Assembly (NCBI GenBank): GCA_029571985.1 | Contig: JAKQVC010000132.1 | Location: 62,001-126,000, forward strand | Reading direction: 5' to 3' | DNA from: Bacteroidota bacterium | GTDB lineage: Bacteria; Bacteroidota; Bacteroidia; Chitinophagales; BACL12 | DNA length: 64,000 nt | In this document: piece by piece, positions 27,345 to 35,629 of the stretch | How the letters are laid out: each line of letters begins with the position of its first letter | Numbering within the stretch: the stretch's first letter is position 1 | Program-made: the position numbers and the translations under genes | Notes under the pieces: generated by a model | Database searches by the model: none | The model's input: the letters and a program-made list of their open reading frames with translations, nothing else | Told to the model about the DNA's origin: nothing

Positions 27345-27384
27345 TGTAATAATGCTTGTTAGTAAAAAAAATTGGTTGACAAAC

Positions 27385-27392
27385 CAAAACTA
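27385..27392 (-). promoter_or_regulatory. -7 promoter box TAGTTTTG for the cold-shock gene
   Basis: Exact TAnnTTTG on the minus strand; expected start near 27380 and a leader of about 36 nt. The surroundings are A/T-rich, with no clear -33. Confidence 0.5.
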
Positions 27393-27576
27393 TAAAAAAA
27401 ACATGACTCTTTAGAATTTATCTAAAAAATAGGTAAGAACCCGTAAAACCCGGACATGCAGGAACACCACATGAGCTGTTACAAGCAATGCAATATGCTG
27501 GTTTAAACGGCAAGATCGTTGCCGGTTGATGTCACAAATGCGTGTGTAAAAGAAACTTAAATACGCAAGGTGTGCA

Positions 27577-30003
27577 TTAGAAAATGGCAGGATAACTGTC
27601 GGGATCTACTTCATGCATCATACCATAGATGGCTTCAAAAATGTCATCTTCATTTGGTTTACAGAAATAATCTCCATCGCTGGCATATGCCGAACGGTTA
27701 GGCTGCGCGCTCAGACAGCGTGGAAAAGCATCCAGATATCGGAACAAACTTTCATCAGCAAAAACCTGTTGTTGCATGTACGCCGTTGCCCCACCCGGAA
27801 CATCTTCATCCACAAACAGGATGCGATTAGTGCGCTTCACCGATTCTCGTATGATGCCGGTTATATCAAATGGCAGAAGTGTTTGCACATCGATCAACTC
27901 AATTGACATACCCAGTTTTTCCAGGCGTTCAACGGCTTCCTGCACCACGCGCAGTGTTGAACCATAACTCACCACTGTAATATCAGAACCCTGTTGCAGG
28001 ATTTCAGGAACACCTAAAGGCACCGTAAACGTGTTGATGTTCATCGGCAGTGATTCTTTCAATCGATATCCATTTAAACATTCAACCACAATGGCAGGCT
28101 CATCTGCACGTAATAATGTATTGTACATACCGGCAGCCTGCGTCATATTGCGCGGAACACACAGATGCACACCGCGACAGGTGCCCAAAATCATCGTCAT
28201 CGGAGAACCGGTATGCCAGATACCTTCGAGGCGGTGACCGCGTGTGCGGATAATTAAAGGTGCTTTCTGACCTCCTGCGGTGCGATATTGCAAGGTTGCA
28301 AGGTCGTCGCTTATAGGCTGAAGACCATATATCAGATAGTCGAGGTATTGTATTTCGGCAATTGGACGCATACCGCGCAATGCCATGCCAATTCCCTGAC
28401 CAATGATAGTAGCTTCACGTATACCTGCATCAAAAATGCGGTGTTCACCATATTTATCCTGTAATCCGGCAAAACCCTGGTTCACATCACCAATCTTCCC
28501 GACATCCTCGCCAAAGGCATATAATTGCGGGTTTGTAGAGAAGTGTGCGTCAAAACATTTATTTAAGAGCTCAAAACCATTTACCATAACCGGTTCAGAA
28601 GGATACTCGGCCGGAACAATCGGAATTTGATCAATCGCGTGTGCCGATTTGCTGAATAGATTTCCATTGTAGCGTTGATGGTTAATGGCTGCAAAATCCT
28701 GCATCCAGGCCATGAGCGCTGCACGTTCAATAGACTCTTCACCGGCAGTTACATGTAGTGCCTGACGGGCGGCATGCATCAAATCCTTACGCACCGCATC
28801 CATACTGCTGCGAAGTTCCTGCGCAATAGCTGCCACCTTCTGACCCTGCGCTGAAGCCGTTTCCAGTGCATGCAGTAGCGAAAAAAGTACATCCATGTCC
28901 GGCTTAATAGACATTAGATGTTCGTTCCATGACCGTTTTTGGATATCTCTTGCCTGATCGCGGGCCTGAGCCTGGATTTGGTTCAATTCCTCGTCTGTTG
29001 CAATGGACGCAGCAATCATCCACTTACGCATCTGACGGATACAATCCCACTCAGCTTCCCAATCGAGGCGCTGTTTTGATTTATATCGCTCATGCGAACC
29101 ACTGGTGGAGTGGCCCTGAGGCTGGGTAACTTCCGTAACATGAAATAATACCGGAATATGTTCGCGACGACAGAGGTCAATACCCTCTTCAAACGTTTGC
29201 ACCAATGCCGGATAATCCCAGCCTTTCACTTCGTAGATCCGGATACCATTACCATCCTCATCCAATTGAAAACCGCTCAGGATTTCGGAAATATTTTGCT
29301 TGGTTGTTTGATAACGTTGCGGCACAGAAATGCCATATCCATCGTCCCAAACACACACGGCCATAGGGATTTTAAGCACTCCGGCTGCATTTACGGATTC
29401 CCAGAATAAGCCTTCGGAAGTACTGGCATCACCAATCGTAGCAAACACCACCTCATCGCCGTTTTTGCTAAATCCGCGGGTATGATCGCCCGGATTAGCG
29501 CGATAGAGCTTTGAAGCCAGGCCAAGACCCACTGCGCGGGCCATCTGACTGGCGGTTGGTGAGGTGTCTGACGAACTATTTTTCATGGTGGTCAGGTCTT
29601 TCCAGTTGCCCTGCGCATCGAGACTGCGTGTTGCGAAATGGGCATTCATCTGGCGACCGCCACTAAAAGGATCTTTTTCAATATCGGGGATTGCATACAA
29701 TTGGGCAAAAAACTGCTCCGGGGTGGCCATTCCGGAAGCGAACATAAAAGTTTGATCGCGATAGTAACCTGACCTGAAGTCGCCCTCTCTGAAAACTCTA
29801 GCCATAGCGATTTGCGCTACTTCTTTTCCATCACCAAAAATGCCGAATTTGGCCTTCCCGGTTAACACCTCCTTACGGCCAATCAGGCTGATTTCACGGC
29901 TTAATGCGGCCACCGTAAAATCGCGCATTACATCAGCTCTAAAGTCCTCAAAAGTCATCGATTGACGGTTGTTTGATTCAGGCATACTTTTAGATTGTTG
30001 CAT
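27577..30003 (-). CDS. 2-oxoacid (branched-chain type) dehydrogenase E1, alpha and beta fused
   Basis: 808 residues from ATG 30003, chosen because an exact promoter box lies 5 nt upstream; in-frame codons up to 30069 would cover the promoter. Residues 1-~400 are the alpha part with the TPP site (FATIGDASTSEGLFWES, VCVWDDGYGISVPQRY). Residues ~455-800 are the beta part (LYAFGEDVGKIGDVNQGF, REATIIGQGIGMALRG, DDLATLQYRTAG). The fused order matches the E1 annotated in many Bacteroidota as 2-oxoisovalerate dehydrogenase: thiamine-dependent decarboxylation feeding acyl-CoA formation with E2 and E3, which are not nearby. Branched-chain specificity is inferred from family resemblance only. Confidence 0.87.
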   Translation of the reverse strand: MQQSKSMPESNNRQSMTFEDFRADVMRDFTVAALSREISLIGRKEVLTGKAKFGIFGDGKEVAQIAMARVFREGDFRSGYYRDQTFMFASGMATPEQFFAQLYAIPDIEKDPFSGGRQMNAHFATRSLDAQGNWKDLTTMKNSSSDTSPTASQMARAVGLGLASKLYRANPGDHTRGFSKNGDEVVFATIGDASTSEGLFWESVNAAGVLKIPMAVCVWDDGYGISVPQRYQTTKQNISEILSGFQLDEDGNGIRIYEVKGWDYPALVQTFEEGIDLCRREHIPVLFHVTEVTQPQGHSTSGSHERYKSKQRLDWEAEWDCIRQMRKWMIAASIATDEELNQIQAQARDQARDIQKRSWNEHLMSIKPDMDVLFSLLHALETASAQGQKVAAIAQELRSSMDAVRKDLMHAARQALHVTAGEESIERAALMAWMQDFAAINHQRYNGNLFSKSAHAIDQIPIVPAEYPSEPVMVNGFELLNKCFDAHFSTNPQLYAFGEDVGKIGDVNQGFAGLQDKYGEHRIFDAGIREATIIGQGIGMALRGMRPIAEIQYLDYLIYGLQPISDDLATLQYRTAGGQKAPLIIRTRGHRLEGIWHTGSPMTMILGTCRGVHLCVPRNMTQAAGMYNTLLRADEPAIVVECLNGYRLKESLPMNINTFTVPLGVPEILQQGSDITVVSYGSTLRVVQEAVERLEKLGMSIELIDVQTLLPFDITGIIRESVKRTNRILFVDEDVPGGATAYMQQQVFADESLFRYLDAFPRCLSAQPNRSAYASDGDYFCKPNEDDIFEAIYGMMHEVDPDSYPAIF

Positions 30004-30008
30004 AAGGG

Positions 30009-30016
30009 CAAAGCTA
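30009..30016 (-). promoter_or_regulatory. -7 promoter box TAGCTTTG, 5 nt before E1 start codon
   Basis: Exact TAnnTTTG on the minus strand, with CCCTT before ATG 30003. A -33-like TCTG (one mismatch) lies 20 nt further upstream. Predicts a leaderless or nearly leaderless mRNA. Confidence 0.6.
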
Positions 30017-30119
30017 CAAAATATACCCCTCCCGAACAGAATCTTACTGTTAACCGAGCGAAATTGCATTTGTGGTATAGTTCTTGTAGGTTTTTATCGG
30101 TTTTTTACCTCTAATAAAC

Positions 30120-30127
30120 TACATTTG
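30120..30127 (+). promoter_or_regulatory. -7 promoter box TACATTTG for the DUF1573 pair
   Basis: Exact TAnnTTTG match; expected start near 30132 with a leader of about 38 nt before ATG 30170. Confidence 0.5.
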
Positions 30128-30169
30128 TTGGGGGTAAAAAGCTCCTAACAGTTTAAAAACCAAACAGAT

Positions 30170-30658
30170 ATGAAAAAATTTACACTCGCTTTGACCTTTG
30201 TGTTTGTTTCAGGCGCGGCGGTTTTCGCGCAAACGACAACCACACCTTCATCCAGCACACCGGCCACGTCAACCCCTGCGGTTAACCCGAATGCAGGTGA
30301 ATTTTCATGGGTAGAAGAAACTCATGATTTCGGAACCATTCCACAGGGTATTCCGGTAAAAAACAAATTTGAATTTACCAATGTGGGTAAAGAACCTATT
30401 ATCATCAGCACTGTAGTTAAAACCTGCGGATGTACTGCCTTAGACTGGACAAAAGAACCGGTAATGCCCGGCCAGAAAGGTTATGTATTAGCTGAATTTA
30501 ATGCTGCAAAAGAAGGTCCTTTTACAAAAGCCATTACCGTTCAATCTGATTCCAAAACACCTACAATGAAATTAATTTTCAAAGGTACCGTTCAAAAATC
30601 AGAGCAGGCTGGCAGCGTTCCAGAGCAACAAAATATTTTTAACCAGGGCGGAAATTAA
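30170..30658 (+). CDS. DUF1573 secreted protein (first of tandem pair)
   Basis: 162 residues. Signal peptide KKFTLALTFVFVSGAAVFAQ, then a Thr/Ser/Pro-rich linker of about 25 residues absent from the second copy. The domain shows ETHDFGTIPQGIPVKNKFEF, the KTCGCT motif and the Ig-like strands FTKAITVQSDSKTPTMKL. DUF1573 proteins are small Ig-like periplasmic or surface proteins common in Bacteroidota; the function is unknown. The C-terminus ends QQNIFNQGGN. The paralogue follows 26 nt downstream, evidently in the same transcript. Confidence 0.88.
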   Translation: MKKFTLALTFVFVSGAAVFAQTTTTPSSSTPATSTPAVNPNAGEFSWVEETHDFGTIPQGIPVKNKFEFTNVGKEPIIISTVVKTCGCTALDWTKEPVMPGQKGYVLAEFNAAKEGPFTKAITVQSDSKTPTMKLIFKGTVQKSEQAGSVPEQQNIFNQGGN

Positions 30659-30684
30659 TCACCCTTAAATTTCAGATATTCACG

Positions 30685-31125
30685 ATGAAAAAAGTATTAT
30701 CCATTATCGCATTCCTGGCTGTAACAGCAGGCGTGCAGGCACAAACGTCTTCTATTCCGGTAAATGAGAATGCTCCTGTATTTCAATTTGTGAGCGAGGT
30801 TTACGACTTTGGTTCAATTCCTCAGGGTATCCCTACCGAAGCTCGTTTTGAATTTACCAATACAGGTAAGGAGCCGCTGATTATTACAGATGTTCAAAAA
30901 ACCTGCGGATGCACCAAAACTGATTGGAGCAAAGAACCAATTGCACCCGGACAAAAAGGTTGGATTGTTGCTGAATACAATGCTGCTAACGAAGGCGCAT
31001 TCAATAAGGCGATCACAGTGATGTCTAATAGCAAGACACCAACTATGAAATTGACTTTCAAAGGAACGGTTGTAAAAGATGCAGGCGGAAGCGTGCCACA
31101 GCAAACAACTATTTTCAATAATTAA
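30685..31125 (+). CDS. DUF1573 secreted protein (second of tandem pair)
   Basis: 146 residues. Signal peptide KKVLSIIAFLAVTAGVQAQ. The domain closely parallels the preceding gene (VYDFGSIPQGIPTEARFEF, KTCGCTKTDW, ITVMSNSKTPTMKLTFKG). The conserved C-G-C pair could form a disulfide or bind metal. It is clearly a recent tandem duplicate, differing mainly in the missing Ser/Thr linker. It is followed by a strong terminator, so the pair forms a two-gene unit. Confidence 0.88.
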   Translation: MKKVLSIIAFLAVTAGVQAQTSSIPVNENAPVFQFVSEVYDFGSIPQGIPTEARFEFTNTGKEPLIITDVQKTCGCTKTDWSKEPIAPGQKGWIVAEYNAANEGAFNKAITVMSNSKTPTMKLTFKGTVVKDAGGSVPQQTTIFNN

Positions 31126-31148
31126 TAGTACACGTTATTTGTAATAGA

Positions 31149-31178
31149 AGGGTTGTCGTAACTGACAGCCCTTTTTTT
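31149..31178 (+). terminator. rho-independent terminator after the DUF1573 pair
   Basis: Stem AGGGTTGTC / GACAGCCCT (9 bp with one G-T pair), 6-nt loop, then seven T. Confidence 0.88.
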
Positions 31179-31210
31179 GTTCAAACAAGCCGACTGCTAC
31201 CAAAGAAATG

Positions 31211-31241
31211 CACGAGGCCTGGAAGACTGGGAGGCGGTAAG
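31211..31241 (+). repeat. 31-bp intergenic repeat, copy A (no insert)
   Basis: Begins CACGAGGC and ends GGCGGTAAG, preceded by AATG. It shares the framework with copies B (31338), C (45180) and D (50587). C and D carry 20 extra bases after position 8; this copy does not. Confidence 0.7.
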
Positions 31242-31337
31242 AGGAATGATAGTATAATTACTCATTCCTCTTTCCTTATTCCTTATTCCTTTTTGAACAG
31301 GTATTGAGTAGTGGGTAGTGAGTAGTGAGACAAAATG

Positions 31338-31368
31338 CACGGGGCCGGGAAGATTGGAAGCCGGAAAG
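31338..31368 (+). repeat. 31-bp intergenic repeat, copy B (no insert)
   Basis: Begins CACGGGGC followed by CGGGAAGATTGGAAG, preceded by AATG. The junction GGC/CGGGAAG matches what copy C would read without its 20-base insert. Confidence 0.65.
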
Positions 31369-31390
31369 TAGGTATTTAATGTTCCTTTGC

Positions 31391-31422
31391 GTCTCTGCGT
31401 CTCTGCGTCTCTGCGCCTCTGC
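31391..31422 (+). repeat. four tandem GTCTCTGC-type 8-bp repeats
   Basis: GTCTCTGC three times, then the variant GCCTCTGC, followed by GTGAAATT. Similar CTCTGCGT tracts are, as I recall, dispersed in several bacterial phyla. Not part of the downstream gene. Confidence 0.7.
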
Positions 31423-31499
31423 GTGAAATTGAATTATTGGTTTTTAGTTATTCCTCATTCCCCTTCACCACTCACCACTCACCATTCCCAATATCTCAT

Positions 31500-31507
31500 T
31501 ACCTTTG
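31500..31507 (+). promoter_or_regulatory. -7 promoter box TACCTTTG, 4 nt before aminotransferase ATG
   Basis: Exact TAnnTTTG match with TAAA before ATG 31512; predicts a leaderless mRNA. No -33 element at 20 nt. Confidence 0.6.
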
Positions 31508-31511
31508 TAAA

Positions 31512-32738
31512 ATGCCACATATTTCAAACCGCGGATCTCAAATGCCGGCTTCTCCAATCCGCAAGCTGGTGCCATTTGCTGAAAAAGCTAAGTTGAGGGG
31601 AATAAAAATATACCATCTCAACATAGGCCAACCGGATATTGTTACCCCTCCGCAAATGCTGGATGCTGTTAAACGCACCGATTTGAAGGTTATAGAATAT
31701 AGTCACTCTGCAGGATTTGAATCATACAGAAGAAAACTGGTAACCTATTACGCCAGCAGAAATATTGAAGTAAACCATCATCAGATCATGATTACCACCG
31801 GTGGCAGTGAAGCCATTTTATTTGGTATGATGAGTTGTCTGGATGCGGGTGATGAAGTTATTATTCCTGAACCCTTGTATGCTAACTACAACGGTTTCTC
31901 AACGGCGGGCAATATTGTGATTAAACCCATTACATCACATATTGAAAATGGGTTTGCGCTTCCGGCTATTTCAGCATTTGAAGCATTAATTACGCCTAAG
32001 ACTAAAGCGATTCTGATTTGTAATCCGAATAATCCTACAGGCTATTTATACAGCAAAGAAGAATTAATGCAATTGCGCGACCTGGTGATTAAACATGATT
32101 TATTTTTATTTGCTGATGAAGTGTATCGCGAATTTGTGTATGACGGTCGTGAGCATTTTTCAGTAATGAATCTCGATGGTCTCGATGAGCATGTGGTGTT
32201 GATGGATTCCATTTCCAAAAGATACAGTGCTTGCGGAGCGAGAATTGGCGCGCTTATTTCCAGGAACAATAAAGTAATGGAAACAGCCATGAAATTTGCA
32301 CAGGCACGGCTATCTCCTCCAACCCTTGAACAAATATTGGCAGAAGCTTTTCTCGAGGTACCTGAAAGTTATTTCGCGGAAGTCAGCAAAGAATATGTTG
32401 AGCGACGCGATTTATGTGTGGCCAGATTAAATGCAATGGACGGTGTATTATGCCCAACACCCGGCGGTGCGTTTTATGCTATAGCACGTTTGCCGATAGA
32501 TGATGCCGATGTTTTTTGTCAGTGGTTATTAGAATCATTTCAACTGAATAACGAAACCGTTATGCTGGCACCTGCCACCGGATTTTATTCGACACCCGGA
32601 TTGGGAAAAAATGAAGTGCGTATTGCTTATGTTTTAAATAAGCAAGATATTCATAAAGCAATGGATTGTCTGGAAGCTGCACTTAAAGTATACCCTGGCC
32701 GCACTGCTATCATTTCAACAGTTGGCGCTGAGGCTTAA
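31512..32738 (+). CDS. PLP-dependent class I/II aminotransferase
   Basis: 408 residues from ATG 31512; an in-frame ATG at 31437 lies in repeat sequence upstream of the promoter and is rejected. Fold-type I aminotransferase with HLNIGQPDI (N-terminal substrate arm), TTGGSEAILFG (cofactor phosphate), NPNNPTGYLYS, ADEVYREFVYDG, and the Schiff-base lysine in SISKRYSACGARIG. It ends with the substrate-carboxylate Arg region (GKNEVRIAYVL). The overall pattern is of the aspartate/aromatic aminotransferase group; the donor and acceptor cannot be told from sequence by eye. Cytoplasmic, monocistronic or with the next gene. Confidence 0.9.
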   Translation: MPHISNRGSQMPASPIRKLVPFAEKAKLRGIKIYHLNIGQPDIVTPPQMLDAVKRTDLKVIEYSHSAGFESYRRKLVTYYASRNIEVNHHQIMITTGGSEAILFGMMSCLDAGDEVIIPEPLYANYNGFSTAGNIVIKPITSHIENGFALPAISAFEALITPKTKAILICNPNNPTGYLYSKEELMQLRDLVIKHDLFLFADEVYREFVYDGREHFSVMNLDGLDEHVVLMDSISKRYSACGARIGALISRNNKVMETAMKFAQARLSPPTLEQILAEAFLEVPESYFAEVSKEYVERRDLCVARLNAMDGVLCPTPGGAFYAIARLPIDDADVFCQWLLESFQLNNETVMLAPATGFYSTPGLGKNEVRIAYVLNKQDIHKAMDCLEAALKVYPGRTAIISTVGAEA

Positions 32739-32763
32739 TTATTCAAGAATCAAAGAAATTTTT

Positions 32764-34158
32764 ATGAAGAAGTTTTCGACATGGGTATTACTAACCTTGT
32801 CATGCCTGGTATTAAATGCACAATCAATTCCAGCCGGGTTAACAGGGAAATGGTTAGGCTCGTTGCAGGTGGGTACTGAGGTACGTATTGTATTTAATAT
32901 TACTGTTTCAGGCGATTCAATCAGCAGCACCCTGGATATACCTGATCAGGGTGTTACCGGTATAGCGACATCTGCAACGTCGTTTGAAAATGGTCAGATA
33001 AAAATAAATCTTGATATGATACCGGCACAATATGTTGGCACTTATCAGGCTGACAGTAACAACATAACAGGTGTATGGATTCAGGGTAGTGCTTTACCAT
33101 TGAAATTAGAAAAAACAGATCAGGTTACGCGTAAATTAAAACCACAGGATCCTATAGAGCCTTATCCTTATAAACAGGAAGAAGTAACATTTAATCACGG
33201 TAATATTTCTCTGAGTGGAACTCTTACCATCCCAGAAGGTAAAGGTCCGTTCAAAGCAGTTATTTTAGTAACCGGCAGTGGCCCGCAGGATCGCGACGAA
33301 TCTTTATTAGGGCATAGGCCTTTTTTAGTGTTGAGTGATTATCTGACCCGTCAGGGCATTATTGTATTGCGCTATGACGATCGGGGAACCGGAAAATCAA
33401 CAGGCGACTTTCAATCGGCAACTACTGAAGATTTTACCCAGGACGCCTTAGCAGCTGTTGCCTATTTGCGTTCACGTAAAGATTTAAAAATTGATGCTAT
33501 TGGTATAGCTGGTCATAGTGAAGGAGGTATGGTTGCCCCTATGGCTGCATCTAAAAATAAACATGTAGATTTTATCGTCATGATGGCGGGGCCTGGTATA
33601 CCTTGTGATTCTTTATTGATGCTGCAGGGCAATTTAATCACAAAAGCAAGCGGTTTACCTGATACAGCGATTTATTACAGCGACCTGATGCGCAAGAACA
33701 TGATTGACATCACGAAGGAAATTCCGAACAATGAAGCTCGTCGGGAAGCGCTGTTGAACTATTATGCCAACTTTATGCTCACCACGCCTATAGAGGTGCA
33801 GGAAATTTTAGGCGTAACACATGCCAATGGAAAAGCCACCGCGGAAGCTTTTTGCACCAACTGGATGCATTATTTTCTTCTGTATCAACCGGAACCGGTT
33901 TTAAGAAAATTGAAGATACCTGTACTGGCAGTGAACGGCACTACCGATTTGCAGGTTCCGGCGAAAGAAAACCTGGCCGGAATCGAGCGGATTTTGAAAT
34001 CTGCTGGTAATAAACACTATTCCATTGAGGCCTTTGAGAACCTGAACCACCTGTTTCAAACCTCTGTAAGTGGCAATCCTGCTGAATATTCAACCAACCC
34101 GGAATCCTTTAACGAGGCCGCGATGCAGGTTATTGCTACCTGGATTCTGGAACAGTAA
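32764..34158 (+). CDS. secreted alpha/beta hydrolase (serine aminopeptidase-like)
   Basis: 464 residues from ATG 32764, which begins the signal peptide KKFSTWVLLTLSCLVLNAQ; a frame-open extension to 32722 overlaps the previous gene. Residues ~20-130 form a beta-rich N-terminal domain (GLTGKWLGSLQV). The hydrolase domain shows an oxyanion stretch GSGPQDRDESLLGHRPF, YDDRGTGKST, the nucleophile elbow GHSEGG, the acid in NGTTDLQVPA and the His in NLNHLFQ. All triad residues are present. Likely a periplasmic esterase or peptidase; the substrate is unknown. It follows the aminotransferase by 25 nt. Confidence 0.87.
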   Translation: MKKFSTWVLLTLSCLVLNAQSIPAGLTGKWLGSLQVGTEVRIVFNITVSGDSISSTLDIPDQGVTGIATSATSFENGQIKINLDMIPAQYVGTYQADSNNITGVWIQGSALPLKLEKTDQVTRKLKPQDPIEPYPYKQEEVTFNHGNISLSGTLTIPEGKGPFKAVILVTGSGPQDRDESLLGHRPFLVLSDYLTRQGIIVLRYDDRGTGKSTGDFQSATTEDFTQDALAAVAYLRSRKDLKIDAIGIAGHSEGGMVAPMAASKNKHVDFIVMMAGPGIPCDSLLMLQGNLITKASGLPDTAIYYSDLMRKNMIDITKEIPNNEARREALLNYYANFMLTTPIEVQEILGVTHANGKATAEAFCTNWMHYFLLYQPEPVLRKLKIPVLAVNGTTDLQVPAKENLAGIERILKSAGNKHYSIEAFENLNHLFQTSVSGNPAEYSTNPESFNEAAMQVIATWILEQ

Positions 34159-34191
34159 ACAGCTGAAACGCACCTACTTGAATGAAATCCC

Positions 34192-34199
34192 TATCTTTG
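34192..34199 (+). promoter_or_regulatory. -7 promoter box TATCTTTG for the seven-helix membrane protein
   Basis: Exact TAnnTTTG match; expected start near 34204. The gap to the TTG start (34237) is about 33 nt. Confidence 0.5.
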
Positions 34200-34236
34200 C
34201 AAACCTCTGGCCTAACCTGACAAAGCTTATCATAAC

Positions 34237-34935
34237 TTGGATATTGCTACCGTACAAATAGGGAATCTTATCATCGGAGAGCCGATGACCAGTCTTACGG
34301 ATATTATTATTGCCGTAACCAGCTTTGTATTATTCCTACGTATCCGCGACCGATTAAATGAAAGTTATTTCTATCAGTCGTGGCGGATGTTTTTCTTGTT
34401 CATGGGTATAAGTACATCATTCGGAACATTTGCACATGCTTTAAATGGTTCCCGTGCGGTTGAATTATACACTGTATTATTTCAGGTGATGACAATTTGC
34501 AGTAGCATAGCCGTATTTTATGCGTTACAGGCAACTATTTCCTTTATGGCTATGCGTGATGATATGCGCCGCATGTTGCATACTTTAAATGTCATTATAC
34601 TTTTCATCTTCATCGCCTATACGATTGCGCTTGGCGATTTTGAGATTTTTAAATTACATGCCGGCGGTGCTTTATTTATAATTTTCATCACGCATCTGAT
34701 AGCAATGAATCGCCGTCATTGGGGAAGTGGATGGATTGTTTCCGGTATGTTGTTATCATTTTTTACGGTGTATATCCATTCCATTCAGTTTAGTTTCTCA
34801 CAATGGTTTAATTATAAGGATATCAGTCACGTTATGATGGTCATGAGTCTGATTTGTATTTATACCGGAATTAAGGCTATGCACGACAATTTGCGTTTGA
34901 GTGTTTATCGTGAACGCATGCAGCGTTTATTGTAA
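34237..34935 (+). CDS. seven-helix integral membrane protein (DUF6962-like)
   Basis: 232 residues from TTG 34237; the alternative ATG at 34285, with GGAG 7 nt upstream, gives 216. I favour the TTG because the EPMTSLTD segment just after it looks like the conserved N-terminal motif of the family, but this is uncertain. Seven hydrophobic segments: IIIAVTSFVLFL, MFFLFMGISTSFGTF, VMTICSSIAVFYAL, VIILFIFIAYTIAL, ALFIIFITHLIAM, VSGMLLSFFTVYIH and MMVMSLICIYTGI. No enzymatic motif is seen and the function is unknown. Confidence 0.7.
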   Translation: MDIATVQIGNLIIGEPMTSLTDIIIAVTSFVLFLRIRDRLNESYFYQSWRMFFLFMGISTSFGTFAHALNGSRAVELYTVLFQVMTICSSIAVFYALQATISFMAMRDDMRRMLHTLNVIILFIFIAYTIALGDFEIFKLHAGGALFIIFITHLIAMNRRHWGSGWIVSGMLLSFFTVYIHSIQFSFSQWFNYKDISHVMMVMSLICIYTGIKAMHDNLRLSVYRERMQRLL

Positions 34936-34956
34936 GATATAGTCCGCCTTACCCCA

Positions 34957-35526
34957 TTATCCGCCCAATCTTTTTTGCATGTATTGTTCTATCAACAGAT
35001 AGAGTGCCTGCGGTTTATATTTTCGCCAGTTCAGGTTATTAAAAGGATGGCCTATCAGGAAATAGCGGTCAATATGTGCTCTGTTCATTTCTTCTTCAAC
35101 ATGTTCTCTGAAGTTCAGGCAGGCAACCCATCCATCCTCAATATCATCAAACCATTCTTCGTAATAATCATCATCTCCGCTGTGGAAATTGAGCACATTT
35201 TCTCCAATGAGGATAAACTTTGTGATACCGGCATAAACCAGTTCATCAATCACATCCCGTTTAAGAAACATGATGTCATTGTATAAGCAGTCATTCCATT
35301 CACCAATAAACTCGATGATGGCAACCCCCTGGTCATAGTCGGCAAAAATAATTTTCAGATATAAAGTAGCAGATCCGAATTCATCCCATTGCGGGTGAAT
35401 AAAGAAATTGTAAATGGTATTACTGTATTCAAATTCATTATAATCCCGTCCAAAAAAAGGACTGCATTCGTCTTCCTCCGAAATATAATATTCGCGCCAA
35501 TTATAGAATGGTTCAATTTCCTGCAT
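34957..35526 (-). CDS. conserved acidic hypothetical protein
   Basis: 189 residues, not recognised. Strongly acidic and aromatic: EIEPFYNWREYYISEEDE at the N-terminus, DDDYYEEWFDDIEDGW near residue 120. A predicted alternating strand pattern (TLYLKIIFADYDQGVAIIEF, KFILIGENVL) suggests an alpha/beta domain. No signal peptide, membrane segment or cysteine motif. It stands between the seven-helix protein and murQ; its start is 199 nt from the murQ stop downstream, with nothing recognisable between. It looks like a true gene (smooth codon use, typical start), but I cannot assign a function. Confidence 0.65.
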   Translation of the reverse strand: MQEIEPFYNWREYYISEEDECSPFFGRDYNEFEYSNTIYNFFIHPQWDEFGSATLYLKIIFADYDQGVAIIEFIGEWNDCLYNDIMFLKRDVIDELVYAGITKFILIGENVLNFHSGDDDYYEEWFDDIEDGWVACLNFREHVEEEMNRAHIDRYFLIGHPFNNLNWRKYKPQALYLLIEQYMQKRLGG

Positions 35527-35629
35527 AATCTATTCTCTCTCAACAGTACTTCTAACGAAATAGACTTACAATTTGTTTCGGATGTTTGGTGTATATGGAT
35601 TAAATCAACCTTTCTTTATGCATTCCTAA

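Larger units (their letters stand above)
31179..31499. repeat. repeat-rich non-coding stretch between DUF1573 and aminotransferase
   Basis: No credible gene. It contains two copies of a 31-bp repeat (31211-31241, 31338-31368), a pyrimidine-rich CTCATTCCTC/CTTATTCCTT stretch (31261-31294), GTAGTGAGTAGTGAG-type direct repeats (about 31302-31330) matched imperfectly by CACCACTCACCACTCACC (about 31466-31483), and four 8-bp GTCTCTGC-type repeats (31391-31422). Confidence 0.75.

Noticed and set aside
31391-31422. CRISPR-like direct repeats
   Set aside because: Eight-base tandem repeats without spacers; no cas genes in the window.
31387-31511. Coding extension upstream of the aminotransferase
   Set aside because: It translates low-complexity CTCTGCGT repeats and runs through the promoter box at 31500-31507.
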